A stretch of DNA of 64,000 nucleotides from CAVQCT01 sp964520865 (lineage in GTDB: Bacteria > Zixibacteria > MSB-5A5 > GN15 > FEB-12): the NCBI GenBank assembly GCA_964520865.1, contig CAZFOY010000001.1, positions 78,011-142,010 of the forward strand. Direction: 5' to 3'. The first letter of the stretch is position 1; each line of letters opens with the position of its first letter. A model generated the notes under the pieces. It was not told the DNA's origin, did no database searches, and saw nothing but the letters and a program-made list of their open reading frames with translations. Made by a program: the position numbers and the translations under genes. This document shows, one piece after another, positions 1-8,225 of this stretch.

Positions 1-140
1 AAGCCTCCCCCCATACCGAGCGCTCTGGCACCTACGCCGACCGAGAAAGGTGTTTCCTGACCGGCCTGATTGACAGCGGCGTTATTTCCGGCTGTTACGC
101 CGAGCAACGCGATGAATATGATAAATATGCGGATTCTCAT
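1..140 (-). CDS. PorV/UPF0164-like outer-membrane protein, N-terminal fragment
   Basis: Only the first 46 codons are in the window; the gene continues past the left edge. It begins with a hydrophobic signal peptide (MRIRIFIIFIALLGVTAG) and then reads FSVGVGARALGMGGG. This start of the mature chain is typical of the PorV/UPF0164 beta-barrel family of FCB bacteria. Its ATG overlaps the TGA of the upstream giant secreted protein as ATGA, so the two are translationally coupled. PorV proteins act in export or surface attachment of C-terminal-domain cargo in type IX secretion. The same role here is inference, because the body of the protein is not visible. Confidence 0.7.
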   Translation of the reverse strand, partial: MRIRIFIIFIALLGVTAGNNAAVNQAGQETPFSVGVGARALGMGGG

Positions 141-3100
141 TTGACCACCGCCAGTTTCAATCGGGCATGTTCATCGGTGTCGGCGTTGCGCACCGAGACG
201 ATATAGACTCCGTTGAAAACCGTCACCCCTTCCTCGTTCCGGCCGTCCCAATAGACGAAATTTTCTCCCGCCCGTCCGCCTTCACTGCCCGAAGTATAAT
301 CCTTCGCATATACTTTTTCCCCGGTGAGCGTGAAGATCCGGAACTCGACGGTCGCATCCGACGGCAGTTCATAGCTGAATTCAAGCGGAGTTTGAGAAGG
401 ATCGGACGGGTCGAACGGGTTTGTCTTCACGAGGAAGGAAGACTCGAGACCGGCTCCCTTAATCGCAAGCGCTTCCTGCATTATGGAACTACCCGGCTGG
501 TCGGATGCGATTTCAGGCGATTGCCCGGCATTCGGGCCGGCAATGAACGTGGCATTAATCTGATCTTTGGCCAACTCAAGTTTCAGCGTTTCGACTTTGG
601 TGTCTTTCAGTTCCGCCACAAAATTCAGGGTACGGCTTCGTCCCGCATTCAATTGGAAGTGGTCGAACGTGAATACCAGGCGGTTGTCGCTTGCCGTTGT
701 CATGGCCACTTTAATTCCGTTCTCGAAGAATCCGGTATTACCGATATTCACAATACTCCGAACGTCGACCGGAACGCCTCTGCCATCGCGAGCCAGGATT
801 TCGATCGTGTTCACGACTATATCCGAGAGCGGCGAGGCTCCGCTGTTGGTCAACTCAAGATCGAAAATCTCCTGACTTCGCCCGGGCAAAATGAGCGTGG
901 ACCCGACCGGCCTCGCGTTTACCACCAACTGCCCTTCGGAGGAGATGACCCGGATGCTCACATTGAACGAAGTATCTTCGATGGAGGGTCGGTCTCCGAT
1001 GTTCACGTCGTTCGGCACGCTGGTGAGTGTAAATTCAAGGCTCAGCGTGGTATCGTAATTCGGAGATATGAATGAAAAGCTGACCGGTTTGTCGGCCGAG
1101 ATTGTCCCGGTAAGGGTATCGGGGCCATCCTTGTCGAACCCGGCTTCAATTATCCGATAGGTTCCATCCGTAATAGCCGCCTGACCACTGTTGGCAAGAA
1201 CGACACTCAGCTCAAATGCGCTGCCGTAGTCGATGACCGACGTTCCGGCGCCAAGCAGGCTGTAAGACAGGTTAAGATCGGCCGGCGTTTCGATCGTAAT
1301 GAACGCAATATTATCGACCGGCGGACTTTGTCCAACATCGGACGAAACGACCTCGGTTCGAAATACTTCTGCCTGTTGCGGTTCTGTCGCCGCGGTAACA
1401 TCGAAATAAACTTCGGACGTATCATGCGCTCCGAGATCCCGCACCACCATATCCGGGTCGAAGCTTGAATTTCCGTCGGTCGAGAGTCGCACCGTCAACG
1501 AGTCGATAGGGGTCGAAGATATATTCTCAAGCGTGCATAACAGCTGAAATGGCTGCGAAGTATTCACGCGCGGAGCGTTCGGCGCTACCACTTCGAGACT
1601 CAGTATCCGTACCACCGGGTGTTCCACTACCTGCACCGGCAGTCCTACCGTGTCGAACGGCACCGTGAACAACAGTGTATCAGGAACCCCCGGCACGCAA
1701 TAATGCACCGAAGCTGCGACCGACAGGCTCTTACCCGACTGATTCTCCGGAACGAACACGCTAATACTCCGCAAGACATTGGTACCCGGAACGAATGTAT
1801 CATCGGTAGTCTGCAAAATTGTCGAAATGTTGAACGCGTCTCCGGAAAGACTGAAGTCGGTACTGGACGGACAGTAGTACAGAGGTACGGTGCTCTGCAG
1901 ATCCAGGTCAAAGCTGAACTCGCTGTCGGTACCGGCAAAGACTGTCGAAGGAGAAAAACTGCCGCTGACATACGAAAAACTCACAGCCGGAATCACCACG
2001 AGCGAATCCGGGTATTCGTTTTCGAGCACATAAAGATTGCCGTTGGATATCACATGATAGGTAACCTTGAGCGCATACGTTGTCGGCGCGCTCAGGGTGT
2101 CGTCGGTGTAGATAGACGCGAGATCGCGGTAGCTTACGGTCTCCGGAGTAAGGTCGCTGTACTCCGGCGAGCCGTCGAACAGAGTGGCGAAGGGCACTCC
2201 CCCGGAGTCATGGGCCAGTTGAATCGCAAGATGGACACTGTCGATCGGTCCATCGAAATCCTGCTTCGCGATGTCGAGAGAGATATTGAAGCCGTGTCCG
2301 GACAGGATCGTATCCGGCTTAAGCGTTCCTTCGGCCACGTTGAGTACAGCCGGACCGGACACCGCGATTTCAAGTCGTAAACTGTCCGTTACCGAGTAGG
2401 GTTGGCCGCCGGCCACGAACTGCGACGACAGGGAAAACACGATTGTATCCGTCGCCGGATAGGTGATGTGCACCGGGAGCTGTAGCGACAGAGTGTCGAT
2501 CAACCCGTCGGCATTTCCGGGCAGTTCGGTTTGAGTCGTACCCCCCTCCCCCGATACATACTGACAGGTCAGCACTACGGGAACAGCCGGAATGAGATTG
2601 CCGCTATTCTGTACCGGCACCTTGACCGTGACGAGGTGACCGGCGGTGACGCTGCTTACTGTTCTGCCGCTGATATCCAGAGCATCTTTGATATCGTATC
2701 CATTGAAGTGGACGGTGATCGTATTCGAAGTGATCGCTCCGTTGGTGGCATAGATATCGGAAGCGGCAGTCAATCCAAGATAGCGTACATTTGCCAGCAG
2801 AAGCCGGACGACACCGCCTATCTGCAGGCTGTTGCTGTTGAGTACGCTCGGCGTTAGTTCGCCTTCGCTGCTGACCAGAGTGATCGGGTTGGCGGCGAGG
2901 TCATAATCTTTCATCAAGTTGTTGTAATGATCGTAAAGAATAATCGAAGCGGCCGCGCGAAGGGGTGTGGCGACAAACTGCGTGTCCGCGATGTTGAGCA
3001 CCATTCGCTCAAGATCCCCCGCCACCACCGTGATCAGTCCCGAGCGTCCGGAGATTCCGCCCGACAGGGCTACAACAGTTCCGGTTCCCACTTTCGTCGC

Positions 3101-3811
3101 CGTAAGCGTGGAGTCGGTAAAGAATCCGATGCAATTGGTGCAAGCTTCGAGTGTCCACCGGAACGTGAGCCCCGAAATCGGATTCCCGAACTCATCGTAA
3201 CCAGTGGCGCTGAAGTCGATGGTATTCCCCGCCCGGACAGTCGTATCGTTGTTCGGCGTAACGGCGATCGAATCAAGGGCGGCAGGAGCAATTAAGATCG
3301 GATCGAACAGACGCCCCCGGATCGTTCCCGTCGCCGAATCATAGCTGTTGGCGCTAAGATTATAAGATCCGGCGGTCGTGGGGTTGACGATCCCGTCGAT
3401 ATCGAACGATTGTACAGCTGCGCTTCCGCCCGCTTCAGAAACTTCCTGTGGTGACAGGCGGAGCTCGATCGCTCGGTTCCCGATGTCGACACGCTGAACA
3501 TAGTAGACCTGGTCAGAAGATTTGTTTGCGGGACTGCCCGCTCTTACCCTTGAGATATCGAATCCCGGAGGTACGACAATGCGGAGACTCTGTCCTGATT
3601 TCTGTGAAGCGGGATTTGAGGGCGGCTGATAGCTCACATGAAGTCTGGTCGCCTGGCCGGCAACGTTTGAGCTCACACTGACCTGCATACTGGCGATCAC
3701 TGTGGAGTTCTGCTGGCTGGAGGTCGCGGCGGCCGATGTCTGAGCCTGGGAGAATACCGCTGCCGGAAGAAGTGAGAGTGCCAGAAGTAGAGCGTATTTA
3801 CCCAATTGCAT
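137..3811 (-). CDS. giant secreted surface protein with C-terminal FlgD-like Ig domain
   Basis: About 1,224 residues. I chose the ATG at 3811 (MQLGKYALLLALSLLPAAVFSQA) because it opens directly into a signal peptide; an in-frame ATG at 3865 would add 18 polar residues. The body is a string of beta-rich, Ig/CARDB/Big-like segments with low sequence complexity (Thr, Ser, Val and Asp rich). The last 100 or so residues resemble the FlgD-type Ig fold used as a C-terminal sorting or anchoring domain in FCB bacteria: NPFDPSDPSQTPLEFSYELP, then VEFRIFTLTGEKVY, YWDGRNEEG and FNGVYIVSV. It is coupled to a PorV-like gene. A surface adhesin or cell-envelope protein is likely; the precise function is unknown. 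Confidence 0.75.
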   Translation of the reverse strand: MQLGKYALLLALSLLPAAVFSQAQTSAAATSSQQNSTVIASMQVSVSSNVAGQATRLHVSYQPPSNPASQKSGQSLRIVVPPGFDISRVRAGSPANKSSDQVYYVQRVDIGNRAIELRLSPQEVSEAGGSAAVQSFDIDGIVNPTTAGSYNLSANSYDSATGTIRGRLFDPILIAPAALDSIAVTPNNDTTVRAGNTIDFSATGYDEFGNPISGLTFRWTLEACTNCIGFFTDSTLTATKVGTGTVVALSGGISGRSGLITVVAGDLERMVLNIADTQFVATPLRAAASIILYDHYNNLMKDYDLAANPITLVSSEGELTPSVLNSNSLQIGGVVRLLLANVRYLGLTAASDIYATNGAITSNTITVHFNGYDIKDALDISGRTVSSVTAGHLVTVKVPVQNSGNLIPAVPVVLTCQYVSGEGGTTQTELPGNADGLIDTLSLQLPVHITYPATDTIVFSLSSQFVAGGQPYSVTDSLRLEIAVSGPAVLNVAEGTLKPDTILSGHGFNISLDIAKQDFDGPIDSVHLAIQLAHDSGGVPFATLFDGSPEYSDLTPETVSYRDLASIYTDDTLSAPTTYALKVTYHVISNGNLYVLENEYPDSLVVIPAVSFSYVSGSFSPSTVFAGTDSEFSFDLDLQSTVPLYYCPSSTDFSLSGDAFNISTILQTTDDTFVPGTNVLRSISVFVPENQSGKSLSVAASVHYCVPGVPDTLLFTVPFDTVGLPVQVVEHPVVRILSLEVVAPNAPRVNTSQPFQLLCTLENISSTPIDSLTVRLSTDGNSSFDPDMVVRDLGAHDTSEVYFDVTAATEPQQAEVFRTEVVSSDVGQSPPVDNIAFITIETPADLNLSYSLLGAGTSVIDYGSAFELSVVLANSGQAAITDGTYRIIEAGFDKDGPDTLTGTISADKPVSFSFISPNYDTTLSLEFTLTSVPNDVNIGDRPSIEDTSFNVSIRVISSEGQLVVNARPVGSTLILPGRSQEIFDLELTNSGASPLSDIVVNTIEILARDGRGVPVDVRSIVNIGNTGFFENGIKVAMTTASDNRLVFTFDHFQLNAGRSRTLNFVAELKDTKVETLKLELAKDQINATFIAGPNAGQSPEIASDQPGSSIMQEALAIKGAGLESSFLVKTNPFDPSDPSQTPLEFSYELPSDATVEFRIFTLTGEKVYAKDYTSGSEGGRAGENFVYWDGRNEEGVTVFNGVYIVSVRNADTDEHARLKLAVVK

Positions 3812-4104
3812 CGATACCGCGCCTAACCTGTTTATCGTGTGAGTTCTGGTCAATTGACAGTACATATAATCGAAGCAAAGTCCATGCCTCAGACAGCTTT
3901 GGGCGGAATTTAGCGCCGGAATAAATGTCCACCATCCAAAAAGATATCAACATCGGTAACTAAACAACACGCAAGTACTTAGGAAAACTCGGCGGAGCGG
4001 AAGCTGCGTCGCAAAGGTGAGATCAATCTAACTAATCGTAAAGAACAGGGCTCGATATGTAATCGGTTGCACTATTAAACTATGAGTTTGCAGTTGGCAA
4101 CAGC
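3812..4104. other. intergenic gap between folD and the surface-protein gene
   Basis: About 290 bp downstream of folD and upstream of the giant secreted gene, so it should hold the latter's promoter and leader. I see no convincing sigma-70 promoter, no intrinsic terminator with a U run and no conserved RNA. It is more AT-rich than the flanking genes. Confidence 0.5.
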
Positions 4105-4998
4105 TCAGCGGTTTTCTGCCTTAGCTATCTGCTCGGCCGCAACGACAGTATTTGCCATTAGCATGGCAATTGTCATCGGCCCGACGCCGCCCGGCACGGG
4201 AGTAATATACGAGGAAATCTCGGAGCATGCATCAAAATCTACATCCCCGACCAACCGGTATCCCTTCTCTTTCGAACTGTCCTCAACCCTGTTGACACCG
4301 ACATCGATAATCACGACGCCGGGCTTGACCATGTCTCCGGAAATCATTTGCGGGCGGCCGGTAGCGGCGATAAGAATATCGGCACGACGCGTAACCTCGA
4401 CAAGGTTTCTGGTTCGAGAGTGAGCAATAGTGACCGTGGCATTCGCGTTCTTTGCCTTTTGCATGAGCATCGCCGCGACCGGTTTGCCGACGATGTTTGA
4501 CCTTCCCACGACCACGACTTCCTTGCCCTCAGTCTCGATGGCATAGTGCTCCAGCAGCTTCACAACGCCGTGGGGAGTGCAGGGGAGTAAGCCGCCGCGA
4601 CCAAGAAGCATCATGCCGACGTTGTACGGATGGAAGCCATCAACATCTTTCTCGGGAACGATCGTCAGGGTAACGGCAAGTTCATCCATATGCGAAGGAA
4701 GCGGCGACTGCACGAGAATCCCGTGAATCTTCGCATCAGCGTTGAGCCGCTGGACGATGCCCTCCAATTCGCTCTGTGAAATGGAGGGATTGCGGCGGAT
4801 GACCTCGGAATACATACCGAGCTTTCCGCACGCCTTGGCCTTGCTGTTTACGTAGGAAATAGAAGCCGGGTCATCGCCGATCAGGACGGTAGCCAAACCG
4901 GGGATGATACCACGCTCTTTGAGAGCCGCGATGCGACTCTTCAATCCGTTACGAATACTCTTGGCTACTTCTTTTCCATCAATGATTTGTGCTGACAT
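4105..4998 (-). CDS. folD: bifunctional methylenetetrahydrofolate dehydrogenase / methenyltetrahydrofolate cyclohydrolase
   Basis: 297 residues, the usual FolD length. It interconverts 5,10-methylene-, 5,10-methenyl- and 10-formyl-tetrahydrofolate in cytosolic one-carbon metabolism. The substrate-site motif SYVNSKAKAC carries the expected Tyr49 and catalytic Lys53. GILVQSPLP lies near residue 95, VVVGRSNIVGKP forms the NAD(P) Rossmann turn and TPVPGGVGPMT is the C-terminal signature. It is the last gene of the rny-ymdB-folD stretch, 8 bp after ymdB. Identification is secure from motifs along the whole length. Confidence 0.97.
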   Translation of the reverse strand: MSAQIIDGKEVAKSIRNGLKSRIAALKERGIIPGLATVLIGDDPASISYVNSKAKACGKLGMYSEVIRRNPSISQSELEGIVQRLNADAKIHGILVQSPLPSHMDELAVTLTIVPEKDVDGFHPYNVGMMLLGRGGLLPCTPHGVVKLLEHYAIETEGKEVVVVGRSNIVGKPVAAMLMQKAKNANATVTIAHSRTRNLVEVTRRADILIAATGRPQMISGDMVKPGVVIIDVGVNRVEDSSKEKGYRLVGDVDFDACSEISSYITPVPGGVGPMTIAMLMANTVVAAEQIAKAENR

Positions 4999-5006
4999 AC
5001 ATAAAC

Positions 5007-5840
5007 CTATGCTTCATTGTCCGTATCCGGCCCGTTCCCCTGAACGGAGGCGAGATCGAAATTCTCACGGAACCGTTCAATAAACAGCGCCTCGCCTGTG
5101 GCCGGATCGATTTTGACGACAACACCGCAAATCTTGACGTCTTCCGAGGCGGTAGAGAAGCGAATAGGCAAACCGGTTAGGAACCGATCGAGCGATGGTC
5201 GGATCTGCATTCCGATCACTGATTCGTGCGGCCCGGTCATTCCGGCATCACTCAGATAAGCAGTGCCGCGCCGGCTGATCGTTTCATCCGCCGTTTGAAC
5301 GTGCGTATGGGTCCCCACTACCGCGGAGACGGTTCCGTCAAGGAAATACCAGAGTGCCTGCTTTTCCGAAGTTGCCTCGGCGTGGAAATCGACGAAGATA
5401 ATATCCGTCTCCTGGCGCAAAGCCGCTACTTCGCGCTCGGCCGTACGGAAGGGACAATCGATGTCCTTCATGTAGGTCCGCCCCATGACGTTGAGAATAC
5501 CGACCTTCACACCGTTCACGGTGTCCACGTACGAGCCGGTACCCGGAACTCCCTTCGGGAAATTGGCGGGGCGAAGCAGACGTGGCTTTTCTTCGAAGTA
5601 CTTGAGAATGTCCATCCGGTCCCAGATGTGGTTGCCGGAGGTCTGCATGTCGACGCCGTAGCTGAAGAACTTGCGGGACATTTCCGGCGTAACGCCAAAT
5701 CCACCGGCGGCGTTTTCGACGTTGGCAATGACATAGTCGATTTCGTAGCGTTCGCGAAGCGGTTTGATCATGTGGGCCGCCGCCTGACGACCTGCTTTAC
5801 CGCAAATGTCGGCGACAAAGAGAATGTTGAACGATGACAT
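5007..5840 (-). CDS. ymdB: YmdB-family calcineurin-like metallophosphoesterase
   Basis: 277 residues, matching the TIGR00282/YmdB family. In Bacillus this family hydrolyses 2',3'-cyclic nucleotide monophosphates and cAMP and affects motility and biofilm choice. Visible metal-site elements are FVADICGKAGR (N-terminal Asp), ANVENAAGG, TSGNHIWDR (GNH motif), DFHAEATSEK and VVGTHTHVQTAD. It follows rny by about 70 bp, the same rny-ymdB neighbourhood as in Firmicutes, which supports a role linked to RNA turnover. The link to motility here is inference. Confidence 0.93.
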   Translation of the reverse strand: MSSFNILFVADICGKAGRQAAAHMIKPLRERYEIDYVIANVENAAGGFGVTPEMSRKFFSYGVDMQTSGNHIWDRMDILKYFEEKPRLLRPANFPKGVPGTGSYVDTVNGVKVGILNVMGRTYMKDIDCPFRTAEREVAALRQETDIIFVDFHAEATSEKQALWYFLDGTVSAVVGTHTHVQTADETISRRGTAYLSDAGMTGPHESVIGMQIRPSLDRFLTGLPIRFSTASEDVKICGVVVKIDPATGEALFIERFRENFDLASVQGNGPDTDNEA

Positions 5841-5911
5841 CAGAATCAGTCTTTCTAAGCAGGGACGGCGGTGCCGTCCCTGCGGAATCTATGTGACAGA
5901 AAACAAGCAGT

Positions 5912-7477
5912 CTATTTGGCGTACTCGGTGGCCCGGGTCTCCCGGATCACCGTGACTTTGATCTGGCCGGGATATTGCATCTCTTTTTCGATCTTGTCGG
6001 CAATATCAGTCGCCAAAATCGTCGTCCCGAGATCATCGAGGTTTTCGTTTTCGACAATCACTCGGATTTCACGTCCGGCCTGAATCGCATATGCCTTGGC
6101 AACCCCCTTGAAGCTGTCGGCCAGTTCTTCGAGCTGCTGGAGTCGCTTGACATAGGCCTCGAGCGGTTCCCGCCGTGCACCGGGTCGCGCTCCGGAGATG
6201 GCATCGGCCGCCTGGACCAAGACCGGGTACGGGCTGTTCATGGGAACATCACCGTGATGCGATTCGATCGCATTGATGACGTATTCGCTTTCCTTAAAGC
6301 GACGCATGAAGTCAGCGCCAATTTGTGTATGTGTGCCTTCGGTTTCGCGGTCGATTGCTTTGCCGATATCGTGAAGCAGGCCGCAACGTTTGGCAACCTG
6401 GGCATCAAGCTCAAGCTCGGCCGCCATCAGGCCGCACAGCATGGCTACTTCTTTGGAGTGGGCGAGAACGTTCTGTCCGTACGACGTACGGAAATTCAGT
6501 TTCCCCATCTGGTAAACGATTTCAGGATGCAGACCGTGAATGCCTAATTCGAAACAGGCCTGTTCGCCCGCCTCGCGGACGATAACTTCCATCTCCTTCT
6601 GAGCTTTTTCCACGACCTCTTCGATTCGAGTCGGGTGTATTCGTCCGTCGGCGATGAGCTTTTCGAGGGCCATGCGGGCGATCTCGCGACGGACCGGGTC
6701 GTAGCCGGAGAGGATGACCGCTTCGGGCGTATCATCGACGATGACATCGATTCCGGTTGCCGTTTCGAACGAGCGGATATTTCTTCCTTCGCGACCGATA
6801 ATTCGGCCCTTCATTTCGTCGGACGGGAGATTAACGACCGACACGGTGGACTCCACGGTGTGGTCGGCCGCGCAGCGATATATCGCCGACAGAATGATCT
6901 CTTTGACTTCCTTCTCGGCGTCCTGTTCGGCTTTCTCTTTGATTTCTTTGATATGCGCGGCGGCTTCCGCCTTGGCGGCGTGAATCATATTATCCATCAG
7001 CTGTCGCTTGGCTTCCTCGGGCGTCATCTGGGCGATCTTCTGAAGTTTGTCGTTCTGGGCATCGATAATCTGGGTGAGTTCGTTCTCTCTGAGTTCGATC
7101 CCCTTTTCGCGGCCGAGGAGATTCTTTTCGCGGGATGAGAATTCGCGGTCGCGGACCTCAAGAAACTCTAATTTCTTCTGCAGGCCGCTCTGCTGAACAT
7201 CGAGCCTCTTTTCGAGATCTTCGAGTTCCCGCCGCTTCTTCTCAGACTCGCTTTCGAACTCTGATTTGAGTTTGAGCCACTCTTCTCTGGCCTCAAGAAC
7301 CGCTTCCTTCTTGCGGATCTTGGCTTCATTTTCGGCTTCATTGATTATTTTTTTTGCTGCGGCCTCCGCCTCACTCAGCTTCAGCGCGTTGGCGCGACGA
7401 GCGAGGTAGGCAAACAACAGAAACGAGGCTACACCTACAACCGCGGCAATCGCAACAAAGATTACGGTGTCAGTCAT
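5912..7477 (-). CDS. rny: ribonuclease Y
   Basis: 521 residues, full length for RNase Y, the membrane-anchored endoribonuclease that starts mRNA decay. Residues 5-25 form a single membrane anchor. About 30-205 are a long charged coiled coil. A KH RNA-binding domain (GRIIGREGRNIRSFE, near 224-238) follows, and then an HD domain with LLHDIGKAID supplying the metal-binding His-Asp pair and SHHGD further on. The start has a strong GGGAGG ribosome binding site that is immediately preceded by a 9-bp inverted repeat. It is flanked by zapA upstream and ymdB downstream, a widely conserved order. Confidence 0.97.
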   Translation of the reverse strand: MTDTVIFVAIAAVVGVASFLLFAYLARRANALKLSEAEAAAKKIINEAENEAKIRKKEAVLEAREEWLKLKSEFESESEKKRRELEDLEKRLDVQQSGLQKKLEFLEVRDREFSSREKNLLGREKGIELRENELTQIIDAQNDKLQKIAQMTPEEAKRQLMDNMIHAAKAEAAAHIKEIKEKAEQDAEKEVKEIILSAIYRCAADHTVESTVSVVNLPSDEMKGRIIGREGRNIRSFETATGIDVIVDDTPEAVILSGYDPVRREIARMALEKLIADGRIHPTRIEEVVEKAQKEMEVIVREAGEQACFELGIHGLHPEIVYQMGKLNFRTSYGQNVLAHSKEVAMLCGLMAAELELDAQVAKRCGLLHDIGKAIDRETEGTHTQIGADFMRRFKESEYVINAIESHHGDVPMNSPYPVLVQAADAISGARPGARREPLEAYVKRLQQLEELADSFKGVAKAYAIQAGREIRVIVENENLDDLGTTILATDIADKIEKEMQYPGQIKVTVIRETRATEYAK

Positions 7478-7487
7478 CAGGTCCTCC

Positions 7488-7512
7488 CGTTCGACACAGA
7501 GCCTGTCGAACG
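7488..7512 (-). repeat. 9-bp inverted repeat abutting the rny ribosome binding site
   Basis: CGTTCGACA and TGTCGAACG form a perfect 9-bp stem with a 7-nt loop. On the minus strand the stem ends directly at the GGGAGG of rny. There is no U run, so it is not an intrinsic terminator. It could be an mRNA structure influencing rny translation or decay, or a REP-type dispersed element. Confidence 0.55.
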
Positions 7513-7577
7513 TTCAATCTATTTTGAGAAAAGTGGGAGTGAGAAATAGGGTTGGAGCGGTCAGTCTCTGCCCGGGC

Positions 7578-7871
7578 TCACGCTCTCTCGGCCAGCGCCC
7601 GATCAAGCCGTTCTATCATGGAATCGATGCGGTCACCTAAATGAGCTTGAGATTCGTCAAGCCTGTCCTTGTTCTCGTAAAGCTCCGAGGCTATCGACAT
7701 CGCCGCAAGGATGGCAACTTTGTCTCGCGCCGCAACTCGACTGCTGCGCGCCGTTTCCTTCATTTTGGAATCGACAAAATCCGCAACTCTGGAAATATAC
7801 GATGGATCGCTTCCCCCGATTATGGGGTACTCTTCACCGTAGATCTTCACCGTTACTTTATTTTCAGTCAT
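7578..7871 (-). CDS. zapA: cell division protein ZapA
   Basis: 97 residues. ZapA-like proteins bind FtsZ and stabilise the Z-ring. The N-terminal globular part reads VTVKIYGEEYPI, with a YISRVADFVDSKM helix. DKVAILAAMSIASELY and the C-terminal DRIDSMIERLDRALA form the coiled coil typical of the family. It lies between pheT/zapB-like and rny, where zapA is often found. A promoter-like sequence lies about 70 bp upstream, suggesting it heads a zapA-rny-ymdB-folD unit. Confidence 0.9.
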   Translation of the reverse strand: MTENKVTVKIYGEEYPIIGGSDPSYISRVADFVDSKMKETARSSRVAARDKVAILAAMSIASELYENKDRLDESQAHLGDRIDSMIERLDRALAERA

Positions 7872-7939
7872 ACACCCAGCGTAGGCTTATAGGCAAATAC
7901 TAACCTTCTATTCTCTTATCCCACCACTATATAGTTGAA

Positions 7940-7969
7940 ATAGTACGAAAACGCTATGAATTAAGTCAA
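7940..7969 (-). promoter_or_regulatory. sigma-70-type promoter for zapA-rny
   Basis: TTGACT (7969-7964), an 18-bp spacer and TACTAT (7945-7940) on the minus strand lie in the AT-rich 112-bp gap upstream of zapA. The predicted transcription start leaves a leader of about 60 nt. Confidence 0.55.
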
Positions 7970-7983
7970 GTAAAAAAGAGAGC

Positions 7984-8223
7984 TTAGGCCAGGTTCTCAA
8001 GCTGGTCGAGCCGGCTTAGGATACTGGTCAACTTAGTCCTGAGCGCCTCCGACCGATCGCTTTCGGTCGTCCGCAATGCGTCGTACTCCCGGCGGAGCTT
8101 CTGCATCTCTTCTTTCAACTGTTCGTTTTCCTGGTGCAGACCGAGATTCTGTTGTTTCAGTTGTTCGTAGCTCGCAATGAACTGATCGAGCTTACCCGAG
8201 AGCTGATTCAATTTATCTTCCAT
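7984..8223 (-). CDS. ZapB-like coiled-coil protein
   Basis: 79 residues, almost wholly heptad-repeat coiled coil (KLNQLSGKLDQFI, QENEQLKEEMQKLRREYD), with no signal peptide or membrane segment. Size, composition and position just upstream of zapA match small ZapB-like division coiled coils that often lie between pheT and zapA. It starts 2 bp after the pheT stop, so it is co-transcribed. The ZapB assignment rests on shape and context, not on a diagnostic motif. Confidence 0.65.
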   Translation of the reverse strand: MEDKLNQLSGKLDQFIASYEQLKQQNLGLHQENEQLKEEMQKLRREYDALRTTESDRSEALRTKLTSILSRLDQLENLA

Positions 8224-8225
8224 AG

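Noticed and set aside
167..1075. 302-codon plus-strand open frame inside the giant secreted gene
   Set aside because: It is antisense to a gene with signal peptide, domain structure and stop/start overlap with its neighbour; the translation is Arg/His-rich without a recognisable fold.
3960..4040. plus-strand segment with ACGCAAG and GTCGCAAAGGTGAG resembling a c-di-GMP-I riboswitch
   Set aside because: The helices of that riboswitch do not form, and the orientation points into the antisense of folD.
7478..7577. 6S RNA between zapA and rny
   Set aside because: The gap is only 100 bp, too short for a 6S RNA of about 180 nt, and the long bulged helix is absent.
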